57,553 bases of DNA from Spirochaetaceae bacterium (GTDB lineage: Bacteria; Spirochaetota; Spirochaetia; SZUA-6; Bin103): positions 1 through 57,553 of the forward strand of contig JAPPNY010000243.1 of the NCBI GenBank assembly GCA_028818385.1, in the 5' to 3' direction. Numbering within the stretch: the first letter of the stretch is position 1; each line of letters begins with the position of its first letter. Shown one piece after another: positions 24,997 through 33,691 of this stretch. A program made the translations under genes and the position numbers. A model generated the notes under the pieces. The model saw only the letters and a program-made list of their open reading frames with translations, was not told the origin of the DNA and made no database searches.

Positions 24997-25515
24997 GTGT
25001 CGTCTCCCCGCGAGGATCGGGGTCACGGATACCCCGACCTGAAACCGCTGCTCGACGTGTACCTGGCCGAGGTGCGCGACGGGCTCGGGACGGACGTGTC
25101 CGCGGTGGCCCTCTACGGGTCGGTTGCCCGCGGCCAGGCGCGCGCGGCCAGCGACATCGACCTGTTCGTGGTCCATCGCGGCGAGCGGGCTGCCGTGTTC
25201 GAGGTCTTCCTCGATGTCGCGCTTCGGTTGCGGGACCATCCGCTGGCAGCGGAGCTGCAGGCGCGCGGCGCCCCGACCGAGCCGTATCCCGTGTTCCGTT
25301 CCGAGGAGGAATTGGCGGACACGCCATGGCTCCTGCTGGACGTCTGCGACCACGGCATCATCCTGTTCGATCCACGCGAGGTTCTGGCGCGCAAGCTGGC
25401 CAGCCTGCGTGCACGCCTGCGCGAGCTCGGCTCTCGCCGCATCGAGCTGGCCGACGGCTCCTGGTATTGGGATCTGAAGCCCGACATGCGCCCCGGCGAG
25501 GTCATCGCCCTGTAG
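24997..25515 (+). CDS. MNT-type nucleotidyltransferase (MntA-like antitoxin)
   Basis: The 172-aa protein carries the minimal nucleotidyltransferase signature GS-x10-DxD: G41 S42 in ALYGSVARGQ and D53/D55 in ASDIDLFVV. A third acidic residue is less clear. Paired MNT proteins can be antitoxins that AMPylate an adjacent HEPN ribonuclease. The HEPN-like gene follows 16 bp downstream in the same direction, although many characterised pairs have the HEPN gene first. The start is GTG 24997 without a strong ribosome-binding site. Confidence 0.85.
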   Translation: MSSPREDRGHGYPDLKPLLDVYLAEVRDGLGTDVSAVALYGSVARGQARAASDIDLFVVHRGERAAVFEVFLDVALRLRDHPLAAELQARGAPTEPYPVFRSEEELADTPWLLLDVCDHGIILFDPREVLARKLASLRARLRELGSRRIELADGSWYWDLKPDMRPGEVIAL

Positions 25516-25531
25516 CGGCGGACCGGCTGTC

Positions 25532-25969
25532 ATGGACAACGGGGAGCGCGGGCGGAGACTGATGGCGATGGCGAGTGAGTATCTGCAGGACATGGAGGCT
25601 TCCTACGCCCGCAAGTCGTGGAACGCCGTGGTCCGTCGCGCACAGGAAGTCGTCGAGCTGTCCCTGAAAGGGGTGCTCAGCTATCTGGGTGTGGACTTCC
25701 CGAAGGTACACGATCCGGCCGCCGTGTTCGTCGCCACCGTGTCCGCCAGGGGCATGGCGTTGGGCGAGGAGGAGGCGGCGGATGTAACCGCCGTCTCGGC
25801 CAGACTTGCCCGCAAACGGGCGCCTGCGTTCTATTTCGAGCACACCGAGAACGCCTCCGCGGCCGAAGAGGCAGCGGCTGACGCGCGCCGGATCCACGGG
25901 CTGTGCACCCGCTTGGTCGCGACCATCCCGGCGGTGTCCTCGGAGCCCAACGGTCCGGCTTCCGAGTGA
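25532..25969 (+). CDS. HEPN domain protein, partner of the nucleotidyltransferase
   Basis: The 145-aa all-helical protein resembles HEPN domains of the COG1895/COG2250 type: YLQDMEASYARKSWNAVVRR, then AQEVVELSLKGVLSYLGVDF. The second half contains RKRAPAFYFEH. This gives an R (96), a Y and an H (104) in roughly the place of the HEPN RNase motif, but the R-to-H spacing (seven residues between) is longer than the standard R-x4-6-H. It may be a degenerate or non-toxic HEPN. It is adjacent to the nucleotidyltransferase and the two likely form a complex. Confidence 0.78.
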   Translation: MDNGERGRRLMAMASEYLQDMEASYARKSWNAVVRRAQEVVELSLKGVLSYLGVDFPKVHDPAAVFVATVSARGMALGEEEAADVTAVSARLARKRAPAFYFEHTENASAAEEAAADARRIHGLCTRLVATIPAVSSEPNGPASE

Positions 25970-26029
25970 CGCGAGCGCCCGCACCAACCGGACACATCGC
26001 ACCGTGAAGTCACCACGAGGTGAGCCCCC

Positions 26030-26521
26030 GTGAGCCGGTCTTGTCCCTCGATCCATGAGCTGACGCCGGAGCATCGTGACTGGAACGATTATTTCGACCT
26101 GATCGACAGCGAGGGTCAGGTGCGATGGGCGTTCGATGCGCGATTCGAACGGTTTCCGCGCCACTACGTGATGGCAAAGAGGGATGGTCGCGTCGTGGGA
26201 TTCATGATGTATGTCGTCTGGGACATCGGTCCCCATGATCGAACTCACCCACCTCTGGTCGTCGATGGGCAGACGCTCACGGAAGCGAAGATCGTCGCCT
26301 TCGGAGTGAAGGAGGCGTATCGCCGCCAGGGCATCGGCAGGGCGCTCCAGGAGCACGTGATTCGCCGAGCCAGGGAGCTCGGCTGCTACCAGGTGCGCTC
26401 GGTGAGCGGCGCAGACCACGCCGCGAACCGGCAGCTCAAGCTGGCCATGGGATTCGCCGTGGAGCCGATGGAGCGCGACAAGCCGACGCTGGCGTTCATC
26501 ATGCCCCTCAGACCCCGGTAG
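26030..26521 (+). CDS. GNAT-family N-acetyltransferase
   Basis: The 163-aa single-domain GNAT has motif A as VKEAYRRQGIGRALQEHVI with the acetyl-CoA pyrophosphate loop RRQGIGR. It is followed by the C-terminal ANRQLKLAMGF helix and strand. GTG 26030 is preceded by GAGGTGA. Substrate unknown. GNAT proteins near toxin-antitoxin genes are sometimes toxins (TacT-like), but this one has no DUF1778 antitoxin partner, so a general acetyltransferase is more likely. Confidence 0.85.
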   Translation: MSRSCPSIHELTPEHRDWNDYFDLIDSEGQVRWAFDARFERFPRHYVMAKRDGRVVGFMMYVVWDIGPHDRTHPPLVVDGQTLTEAKIVAFGVKEAYRRQGIGRALQEHVIRRARELGCYQVRSVSGADHAANRQLKLAMGFAVEPMERDKPTLAFIMPLRPR

Positions 26522-26571
26522 CGGAGGGCTCCTACAGCGTCACGGCGATCGTCGTATGATGCGGGGCAACC

Positions 26572-29500
26572 ATGGGACGAACTCAGCTCGCACCTGAACT
26601 GTTCGAGACGATCGACTGGCGCTGCATCGGGCCGCACCGCGGCGGCCGGGTGGTTGCGGTCGCCGGGGACCCCTCGCATGCCCAGACCTTCTATTTCGGC
26701 GCCTGCGCGGGAGGCGTCTGGAAGACCACCGACGGCGGCACCTACTGGGAGAACGTCTCCGACGGCTCCTTCGGGACCGCCGCCGTGGGCGCGATCGCAG
26801 TCGCCGACGCCGATCCCAACGTCCTCTACGCCGGCACGGGAGAGGCGTGCATCCGCGTGGACGTCTCGCACGGCGACGGCGTCTACCGCTCCACCGATGG
26901 CGGCGCGACCTGGAGCAACGTCGGCCTGACCGACACCCGCCACATCGGCCGCATCCGCATCCACCCGGAGGACCCGGACCTGGTCTACGTGGCCGCCCTC
27001 GGCCACGCCTTCGGACCCAACGAGCAGCGCGGCGTCTTCCGCTCGCGCGACGGCGGCGCCACCTGGGAGCACGTGCTCCACCGCGACGCCGAGACGGGCG
27101 CCATCGACCTGGTCATCGACCCCACCAACCCGCGCGTCCTGTACGCCGCGCTCTGGCAGGTGATCCGCCGGCCGTGGATCCTGGAGTCCGGCGGCCCCGG
27201 CAGCGGCATCTTCAAGTCCACCGACGGCGGCGACACGTGGACGGAGATCTCCGCCAACCCCGGCCTGCCGGAGGGCATCAAGGGCCGCATCGGCCTCGCA
27301 TGCTCGCCCGCGAAGGCCGGGCGGGTCTGGGCGATCGTCGAGGCGGAGAAGGGCGCGCTGCTCCGCTCCGAGGACGGCGGCGCCAACTGGGAGGTGGCGA
27401 GCGCCGAGCGCGATCTGCGCCAGCGCCCCTGGTACTACCACCACGTGTTCGCCGACCCGCAGGACGCCGACACCGTGTGGGTGCTCAACCTGTCCGCCTG
27501 GAAGTCCACCGACGCCGGCAAGACCTTCACGACGGTGCCGACCCCACACGGCGACAACCACGACCTGTGGATCGACCCGGCCGACCCGCGCCGCATGATC
27601 GAGGGCAACGACGGCGGCGCCTGCGTCTCCTTCAACGGCGGCGACACCTGGTCGACGATCTACAACCAGCCGACCTCGCAGTTCTACCACCTCACCACCG
27701 ACACACGGTTCCCGTACCGGGTGTACGGCACGCAGCAGGACAACTCTGCGATCAGCGTGCCCAGCCGCTCGGACAAGGGCATCATCCGCATGGGCGACTG
27801 CTACACGGTCGGCCACTCGGAGAGCGGCCACATCCAGGTTCGCCCCGACAACCCGAACATCGTCTACTCCGGCGCCATCGGCAGCGCCCCCGGCGGCGGC
27901 GGCGTGCTGCTGCGGTACGACCACGCGACCGCGCAGATCCGCATCATCACCGCCTGGCCGGAGGAATACTCCGGCTACGGCCCCAAGGACCTCAAGTACC
28001 GCTTCCAGTGGACGTATCCGATCCTGATCTCGCCGCACGACCCCGACGTGCTCTACATCGCCGGCAACGTGCTGTTCCGCTCCACCGACGACGGCGCGAG
28101 CTGGGAGGTGATCAGCCCCGACCTGACCCGCGACGACCCGAGCAAGCAGGAGGCCTCCGGCGGCCCGATCACCAAGGACACCACCGGCGCCGAGCACTAC
28201 TGCACGATCTTCGCCTTCGTCGAGTCCACGCATCAGCAGGGGCTGTTCTGGGCCGGCTCCGACGACGGGCTCATGCACCTGTCCCGCGACGGCGGCGCCA
28301 ACTGGCAGGAGATCACGCCGCCCGATCTGCCCAAGTGGGCGACCGTGGCCACGATCGAGCTGTCGCCGCACGATGAGGCGACCGCCTACGTGGCCGCCTT
28401 CCGCTACAAGCTCGACGACTACCGGCCCTACCTGTTCAAGACCGCCGACTACGGCGCGACCTGGACGCAGATCACGGGCAACCTGCCGGAGGACGACTTC
28501 ACGCGCGTCATACGCGAGGACCCGGAGCGTCCCGGGCTGCTGTATGCCGGCACCGAGCGCGGCATCCACGTCTCCTCGGACGACGGCGCCTCGTGGCAGC
28601 CGTTCCAGTGCAACCTGCCGGTGGCGCCGATCCACGACCTGGCCATCCGCGGCGATGACCTGATCGCGGCCACCCACGGCCGCTCGTTCTGGATCACCGA
28701 CGGCCTGGCGTTGCTGCGGCAGTTGGCGGCAGGCGAGGTCGCCCCGGTGCACCTGTTCGCGCCTGCCCCCACGCTGCGCATGGCGGGTGAGGCCGACCCG
28801 ACGGCTGCCTCGCCCAAGCAATACATGGTCGGGCTCGGCCAGCCGGGCACCCTCTACGTCGCGCAGAAGCCCGGCGGGGGCTTCGAGCGCCGCGCGCTCG
28901 ACTGCGGCGTCAATCCCCGCGCGGGCGTGGTCCTGCATTACCACCTCCAGGAGGAGCCGGAAGGCGAGGTCACCCTGTCGTTCCACGACGCGGAGGGGCA
29001 GGAGATTCGCACGTTCTCCAGCGTGGAGCCGGAAACGCCCTCTGAGGAGGACAAGGAGAAGGGGAAGGAGGAGCCGCCCAAGGATCCGGTGGTGCCGGCA
29101 AAGGCCGGCATGAACCGCTTCGCCTGGGACATGCGCTACCCCGGCTCGCATCCGATCACCGGGACCACCGACCGCCCGGTGGGGCCGGTCGCTTCGCCCG
29201 GCCGCTACGAGGCGCGCCTCACCGTGGCCGGCACCACCCACCGCCAGGCGTTCGAGATCCGCAAGGACCCGCGCCTGGAGGCGACGCAGGAGGATCTGGA
29301 TGCGCAGTTCGAGCTGGCGATCCGGATCCGCGACAAGGTCTCGGAGGCCAACGACGCGGTCAGCGAGCTGCGCAGCACGACGCGGCAGGTGGACGAGTGG
29401 GCGGGGCGCGCCAAGGACGGCCCAGGCGAGCAGGCGGTCGCCGACGCGGCGCGCGCGCTCAAGCAGGAGCTCACGGCGATCGAGGAGGAGTTGGTCGAGC

Positions 29501-29790
29501 CGCGTGCCGAGGGGGCGCTGAACCGCCTCAACCACCCGGTCAAGCTGGTCGTCAAGCTGAGCGCGCTGACCAGCGTGGTGACCAACGCCGACGTGGCGCC
29601 GCCGAAGCAGGCGTACGACGTGTACGACCATCTGGCCGGCCAGATCGACGCGCAGCTCGCCCGGCTCAGGGACACCCTGGATAGCCGGCTCCCGCCGTTC
29701 GCGGACCTGCTGCGCGAGCACCAGGTGCCGGCAGTGGTTCCCGGCAGCGAGCCGGTGGCGGACGCGCCGGCTGCCCTTCGCTCGGCCTGA
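26572..29790 (+). CDS. Large BNR/Asp-box repeat (sortilin/VPS10-like) protein
   Basis: The 1072-aa protein has many Asp-box blades of the S-x-DGG-x-TW type (TTDGGTYW, STDGGATW, SRDGGATW, STDGGDTW, SEDGGANW, STDDGASW, SRDGGANW). They form one or two beta propellers over residues 1-720. A beta-sandwich and a coiled-coil-like C-terminal segment (about 905-1050, LAIRIRDKVSEANDAVSELR) follow. This is the architecture of bacterial 'glycosyl hydrolase'-annotated VPS10/sortilin-like proteins, for which no hydrolase activity is established. No signal peptide is seen, so it would be cytosolic unless the start is misjudged. It precedes the chaperone operon by 25 bp in the same direction. Confidence 0.85.
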   Translation: MGRTQLAPELFETIDWRCIGPHRGGRVVAVAGDPSHAQTFYFGACAGGVWKTTDGGTYWENVSDGSFGTAAVGAIAVADADPNVLYAGTGEACIRVDVSHGDGVYRSTDGGATWSNVGLTDTRHIGRIRIHPEDPDLVYVAALGHAFGPNEQRGVFRSRDGGATWEHVLHRDAETGAIDLVIDPTNPRVLYAALWQVIRRPWILESGGPGSGIFKSTDGGDTWTEISANPGLPEGIKGRIGLACSPAKAGRVWAIVEAEKGALLRSEDGGANWEVASAERDLRQRPWYYHHVFADPQDADTVWVLNLSAWKSTDAGKTFTTVPTPHGDNHDLWIDPADPRRMIEGNDGGACVSFNGGDTWSTIYNQPTSQFYHLTTDTRFPYRVYGTQQDNSAISVPSRSDKGIIRMGDCYTVGHSESGHIQVRPDNPNIVYSGAIGSAPGGGGVLLRYDHATAQIRIITAWPEEYSGYGPKDLKYRFQWTYPILISPHDPDVLYIAGNVLFRSTDDGASWEVISPDLTRDDPSKQEASGGPITKDTTGAEHYCTIFAFVESTHQQGLFWAGSDDGLMHLSRDGGANWQEITPPDLPKWATVATIELSPHDEATAYVAAFRYKLDDYRPYLFKTADYGATWTQITGNLPEDDFTRVIREDPERPGLLYAGTERGIHVSSDDGASWQPFQCNLPVAPIHDLAIRGDDLIAATHGRSFWITDGLALLRQLAAGEVAPVHLFAPAPTLRMAGEADPTAASPKQYMVGLGQPGTLYVAQKPGGGFERRALDCGVNPRAGVVLHYHLQEEPEGEVTLSFHDAEGQEIRTFSSVEPETPSEEDKEKGKEEPPKDPVVPAKAGMNRFAWDMRYPGSHPITGTTDRPVGPVASPGRYEARLTVAGTTHRQAFEIRKDPRLEATQEDLDAQFELAIRIRDKVSEANDAVSELRSTTRQVDEWAGRAKDGPGEQAVADAARALKQELTAIEEELVEPRAEGALNRLNHPVKLVVKLSALTSVVTNADVAPPKQAYDVYDHLAGQIDAQLARLRDTLDSRLPPFADLLREHQVPAVVPGSEPVADAPAALRSA

Positions 29791-29814
29791 GGAGTCAAGG
29801 ACGCCCGCGGATCG

Positions 29815-32610
29815 ATGCCGGGCAGGCAGCGAGGAAAGAGCCGCAAGCAGAAGAAACGGACCCCGCAGCAGCGATCCCGGCAGCGAGGCCTCGATCCCCA
29901 GCGTGCGCTGGCCGAGGCGCGCCGGAGCCTGGACGACGGCGATCCCCGCAAGGCCCTGGAGCTGCTCCGGCGGGTGTCACGGCAGGACGGCGCGCCGGCC
30001 GTGCCGCCGCTGTGGCTCTTCTGCGCCACAGTCGAACGCGCGCGGCAATTGCACCGCAAGGGATCGGCGAACGAGGCGGCGGCGCTGCGGAACCGCGCCG
30101 CGGAGCAGCGCGTAGCGATCGACGTCGAGGCGCTCTCGGAAGAAGACCTGGTCCGCTACCTGAGCTGTCTGGAGGCGGGCGACGCCGTGGCGGTTTACGC
30201 CGAGCACCTCGCCGTCGGGCCGCCGGTGCCCGCGGCCGAGCGGGCGGTGGCCGACCGCCTGGTGATCGACCGCGGCTGGGATGGCATCGAGCACCTCGCC
30301 GCGGAGCACCCGCTCCGGCGGGACGCCGAGCCGGTACGGCGCAGCCTGGACGCCATGGACGCCGGTGACTGGGAGGGCGCCGCACGTCTCCTGGCGGGCG
30401 TGGCGCGCCGCTCACCGTTCGCTCCCTGGCGGCTGTTCTGCAAGGCCATGGGATGCTTCGCCGCCGGTGACGAGCAGGGTCTGCGGCGTAGCGTCGACCT
30501 GCTGCCGGACGACTTCGCGCTGCGCGGCACGGTTGCCGAGCTCAGGCGCTCCGCCACCGGTGGCGGGCCGGCGGGACCGGACGCGGTGCGGAGGGCGCTC
30601 GGCACCGGGGCCGCGCCGGTTGCGGCTTCCGCGGCCAGCCTGAGCCGGGCGATCCACGCCGACAACCAGCGTGAGGTCGAGCGTCACCTGGTCAGCCTGG
30701 CCGACGCCGTCTACCCGGAGGACCCCGTCCAGGCGCGGATCGACCTGCTGATGATCACCGCCACGGCGACGATCCAGGGCCCGCTGGCGGTCGGCTCGTT
30801 CGCTCGCATGGTCGGCGTCGTCGTGCCCCGCGACCGCGTCTACATCGTCATGGCCCAGGCCGGCCTGCTGATGCAGGAGCTGGAGGCCGGCGACATGTGG
30901 GATCCTTCGGTTGCCGAGGACTACCTCGACGAGCTGCCGGTCGCGTTCCCCCGCCTGGCCGATCAGGAGATCGCGCGTTCCTGCGTGCTGGAGTCGCTCG
31001 CGCGCGCCGGAGTCAGCGCGGGGATCGGCCCTCACCTCCTCGATCCGGAGTCGGTGGAGTCGCTCACGGTCCTGCTGGGCACGCGCCCCGAGGATCCGGC
31101 CACGATGCTGGTCGACCTTCTGATGGCCAGCCTGGCCGCCGATCCGGAGTCGCCGACCGCATACCGTTCTCTGCTCGATCTGCTGCGCAGGCCCTCGCTC
31201 GCCAGCACCGGACGGGTGCGGAACACCCTGGAGGAGCTGGCGAAGAGCCACCCCGACGACCCGGAGCCGTGGCTGGACATGGTCACCCTGGACTACGCCC
31301 GGAATGCGTACCGGCGCGCGGAGACGGCGCTGGCCGAGGCGCGGCGGCGCGCCCCGTACGACGAGCGGATCCTCGACCTGCAGGCAACCGGGTTTCTCAA
31401 ATCCGCCGCCCAGAGCTGCAAGCGGGGTCGGTTCGAGCTCGCGGAGCGGGACCTGGAGCGCGCCGCGAATCTGCGGCGCCGGAAGCTGGAGCCGATCCTG
31501 CGCGTCAAGCGCCTGGTGCTGGACGTGGTCCGGGATGGCAAGAACGCCGTCGCGGCAGCCGCACCCCACCTGCGGGAACTGCCGCCGGGTGAGCGACTGA
31601 GAACGCTGGCCGTGGCGATCCACGACCTGGACGAGAACATCAACCTGTCGAATCCCGATTTCACGGAGGCCTCCGCGTTGCGGCAGACTCTGGCGCGCGG
31701 TGCCAGAGCCATCAGGAAGCTCGAACCCGACGAGGCGCTCGGGCTGATCGCCGATCTGCCGTCCGACTGCCGTGTGCTCTACGGGCATCTGCGGATCGCC
31801 CCCGTGCTGGCCCCCTGCTGGGGAGCGGTGATGGCCCGGCTCGACGGCGACCGCCTCCTGGCGTGCTTCGACACGCTGCTCGCCTGCGGCGGGCAAGGAG
31901 CGGTGCGCGCCGAGCTGGATCGCCGCCTGCGCGGCCGCCGCGCGCGTGGCCGCGACTCGCTGCTGCGATTCTACCGCGCGGTGATCCGCTACCAGGAAGG
32001 CGACGACCACGACTCCAAGCGCTTTGCCGAAGTCCTGAAGCGGGCCGACCCCGGCGAGCGCCAGCGCATGCGGGCCGCGGCGTCCAGACTCGCACAGACC
32101 GCCGACGGGCCGCTGCGGCTTGCGTTGCAGCGCTTCGACTTCGACGTTCTGGATCTTGTCGTGCCGCCGTTGCCGGCGATGCTGGACGAGCTCATCAACC
32201 GCACGCAGCCACCCGTGAGTCCGGCCCCGATCGCGTCGCCCGAACCGGCGGAACCCGACGAACCCGCGGAACCAGAGTCGCCGGTCCCGGAGCTGATGGC
32301 GGCGCTGCGCAAGGCCGCGCGGGACGGACGGTTGGACCCGTCAGCGCAGGGGCTGCTCTTCGCGGACGACGCGATCATGGTCATCGTCGAACGCCTGGAG
32401 ACCATGATCGACGGCGCCGGCCTTCGCGGAGCCCCGCCGGAGGTCATGCGAGAGGTCGCCGGCGCCGCGCGTGCCGATCCGGAAATGGGTCGCATGCTGG
32501 ACGAGTTGGCCGACTGGTGCACGACCGGACAGCGTGAAGTATCGCCGGAGCTGGCCGCCATGCTGTTCACCACCCCGACCGGCGCCGACGCCGGCAAGGA
32601 GCGACGCTGA
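29815..32610 (+). CDS. Helical-repeat (TPR-like) protein heading a chaperone operon
   Basis: The 931-aa protein has a very basic N-terminus (GKSRKQKKRTPQQRSRQRG). A long run of alpha-helical, TPR-like pairs follows, for example ALAEARRSLDDGDPRKALEL, AETALAEARRRAPYDERIL and FELAERDLERAANLRRRKLE. An acidic, proline-rich linker near residue 800 (EPAEPDEPAEPESP) precedes a final helical domain. I do not recognise a named family. Its stop overlaps the J-domain gene start (TGATG), so it is coupled to the J protein, GrpE and Hsp70 genes. It may be a client adaptor or scaffold for the Hsp70, which is inference from gene order. Confidence 0.8.
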   Translation: MPGRQRGKSRKQKKRTPQQRSRQRGLDPQRALAEARRSLDDGDPRKALELLRRVSRQDGAPAVPPLWLFCATVERARQLHRKGSANEAAALRNRAAEQRVAIDVEALSEEDLVRYLSCLEAGDAVAVYAEHLAVGPPVPAAERAVADRLVIDRGWDGIEHLAAEHPLRRDAEPVRRSLDAMDAGDWEGAARLLAGVARRSPFAPWRLFCKAMGCFAAGDEQGLRRSVDLLPDDFALRGTVAELRRSATGGGPAGPDAVRRALGTGAAPVAASAASLSRAIHADNQREVERHLVSLADAVYPEDPVQARIDLLMITATATIQGPLAVGSFARMVGVVVPRDRVYIVMAQAGLLMQELEAGDMWDPSVAEDYLDELPVAFPRLADQEIARSCVLESLARAGVSAGIGPHLLDPESVESLTVLLGTRPEDPATMLVDLLMASLAADPESPTAYRSLLDLLRRPSLASTGRVRNTLEELAKSHPDDPEPWLDMVTLDYARNAYRRAETALAEARRRAPYDERILDLQATGFLKSAAQSCKRGRFELAERDLERAANLRRRKLEPILRVKRLVLDVVRDGKNAVAAAAPHLRELPPGERLRTLAVAIHDLDENINLSNPDFTEASALRQTLARGARAIRKLEPDEALGLIADLPSDCRVLYGHLRIAPVLAPCWGAVMARLDGDRLLACFDTLLACGGQGAVRAELDRRLRGRRARGRDSLLRFYRAVIRYQEGDDHDSKRFAEVLKRADPGERQRMRAAASRLAQTADGPLRLALQRFDFDVLDLVVPPLPAMLDELINRTQPPVSPAPIASPEPAEPDEPAEPESPVPELMAALRKAARDGRLDPSAQGLLFADDAIMVIVERLETMIDGAGLRGAPPEVMREVAGAARADPEMGRMLDELADWCTTGQREVSPELAAMLFTTPTGADAGKERR

Positions 32611-32909
32611 TGCTGGCTCACTACCTGACGCTGGACCTCTCTCTCGACGCTTCGCAGGAAGAGATACGCCGGCGGTACCTGGAACTGACCCGCGCCCATC
32701 CCCCCAGCCGCGATCCCGATCGCTTCCGGCGCATCGCCGCCGCCTACGAAGCGCTGCAGGACGATCGTTCGCGCGTGCGCACGGCCATCCTCGGGATGGC
32801 GTCCTACGCTGACTGGGAGCTGGCGCTGGACGCGCTGGTGGAGGCTCGCCAGGGATCGCGCAAGACACCCGGCCTGCACGAGCTGCTGGCCGCGGAAGGT
32901 CTGTCGTGA
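32610..32909 (+). CDS. J-domain protein with HPP instead of HPD
   Basis: The 99-aa protein consists of a J-like domain only. Helix I/II are ASQEEIRRRYLELTRA, the loop is HPPSRDPDRF (H30, P31, P32), and helix III is RIAAAYEALQDDRSRVRTAI. A short C-terminal helical tail (DWELALDALVEARQ) replaces the Gly/Phe and zinc regions of DnaJ. In J proteins the HPD aspartate is needed to trigger Hsp70 ATP hydrolysis; here it is Pro, with a later Asp in SRDPD. It may therefore bind without stimulating, or use a non-standard contact. It overlaps its neighbours by TGATG on both sides. Confidence 0.85.
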   Translation: MLAHYLTLDLSLDASQEEIRRRYLELTRAHPPSRDPDRFRRIAAAYEALQDDRSRVRTAILGMASYADWELALDALVEARQGSRKTPGLHELLAAEGLS

Positions 32910-33691
32910 TGAGACCGGCCGACATCCGGAAGACCGGCGCCGATGGGAGTCAGGACGGGAACCGTGATCGGGACATGGCCGGCAACTGGAAGGAGCGGGC
33001 GCTGGACGACTTCAGGCGGTGGCTGGACGAACTGGAGGAGATTCCGCCGGCCGGGGCAGAACAGGAGCCGCCGTCCTGCGACCTGCACGACCTGTTCGCC
33101 GAGCTCGCCGCCCTGCGCCAGGAGGTGCGGCTGCAGAACCGGGAGCAGTCGCGGGCCGGCCGGGAGCTGGCCAATGCCGCGGCGCGCTACGACGCGATCG
33201 ACCGCACGACGCGGCGGCGTGACGAGGAGCTGTCGGCACTCGAACAACGCGTCTCGCGGGCCGCCGAGGATCGCTGCCTGCTGTCGGTGCTGGACCTGCG
33301 TGACGCCCTGGTGCGCGGTCGCGAGGCGGCGCGGAAGCTGCGCAAGGCGGGGAAGAAGGCCGGCAAGACCGCCGGGAAGAAGGCGGGACGAAAGCGGGCG
33401 CTCCGGCCCAAGCCGTTTCGCCGCCTGCAGCCGGCGATCGCGGGAGTCGTGGACGGCTACGAGCTTGCGCTCAGACGCTGCGACCGAGCGCTGGCGCGGT
33501 ATGGCGTGCGGGCCGTGTCCGCCCTGGGCGGGCGTTTCGATGCCCGTACCATGCACGCCGTGGAGACGCGCCGGGTCGCGGATCGTGAGGACGGCGTGGT
33601 CGTGGACGAATTCGTCAGTGGTTTCACGCGCGATGGCGAGTTGTTGCGCCTGGCCGAGGTCGCGGTGAACCGCGTGCAAGGAGCGGAGTGA
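32909..33691 (+). CDS. GrpE-like nucleotide exchange factor
   Basis: The 260-aa protein has an N-terminal coiled coil ([20 protein letters not shown] onward to about residue 120), a Lys/Ala-rich insert ([18 protein letters not shown]) and a C-terminal GrpE-type beta domain. The latter reads [20 protein letters not shown], then [20 protein letters not shown]. This equals the GrpE pattern G-x-F-D-x-x-x-H-x-A-V ... V-x-x-x-x-x-x-G-Y-x-x-x-x-x-x-L-R. The central part is unlike GrpE and the basic insert is unusual. Start ATG 32909 overlaps the J-protein stop. It should exchange ADP on the Hsp70 encoded next. Confidence 0.82.
   Translation: MRPADIRKTGADGSQDGNRDRDMAGNWKERALDDFRRWLDELEEIPPAGAEQEPPSCDLHDLFAELAALRQEVRLQNREQSRAGRELANAAARYDAIDRTTRRRDEELSALEQRVSRAAEDRCLLSVLDLRDALVRGREAARKLRKAGKKAGKTAGKKAGRKRALRPKPFRRLQPAIAGVVDGYELALRRCDRALARYGVRAVSALGGRFDARTMHAVETRRVADREDGVVVDEFVSGFTRDGELLRLAEVAVNRVQGAE

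Noticed and set aside
26030..26521. GNAT protein as a TacT-like toxin
   Set aside because: No DUF1778/RHH antitoxin gene is adjacent. The preceding genes form their own MNT-HEPN pair.
26386..29721. 1111-codon open frame on the minus strand
   Set aside because: It is antisense to the BNR-repeat gene. Its translation is rich in Arg, Gly, Val and His without motifs, the usual shadow of a GC-rich gene with strong third-position bias.
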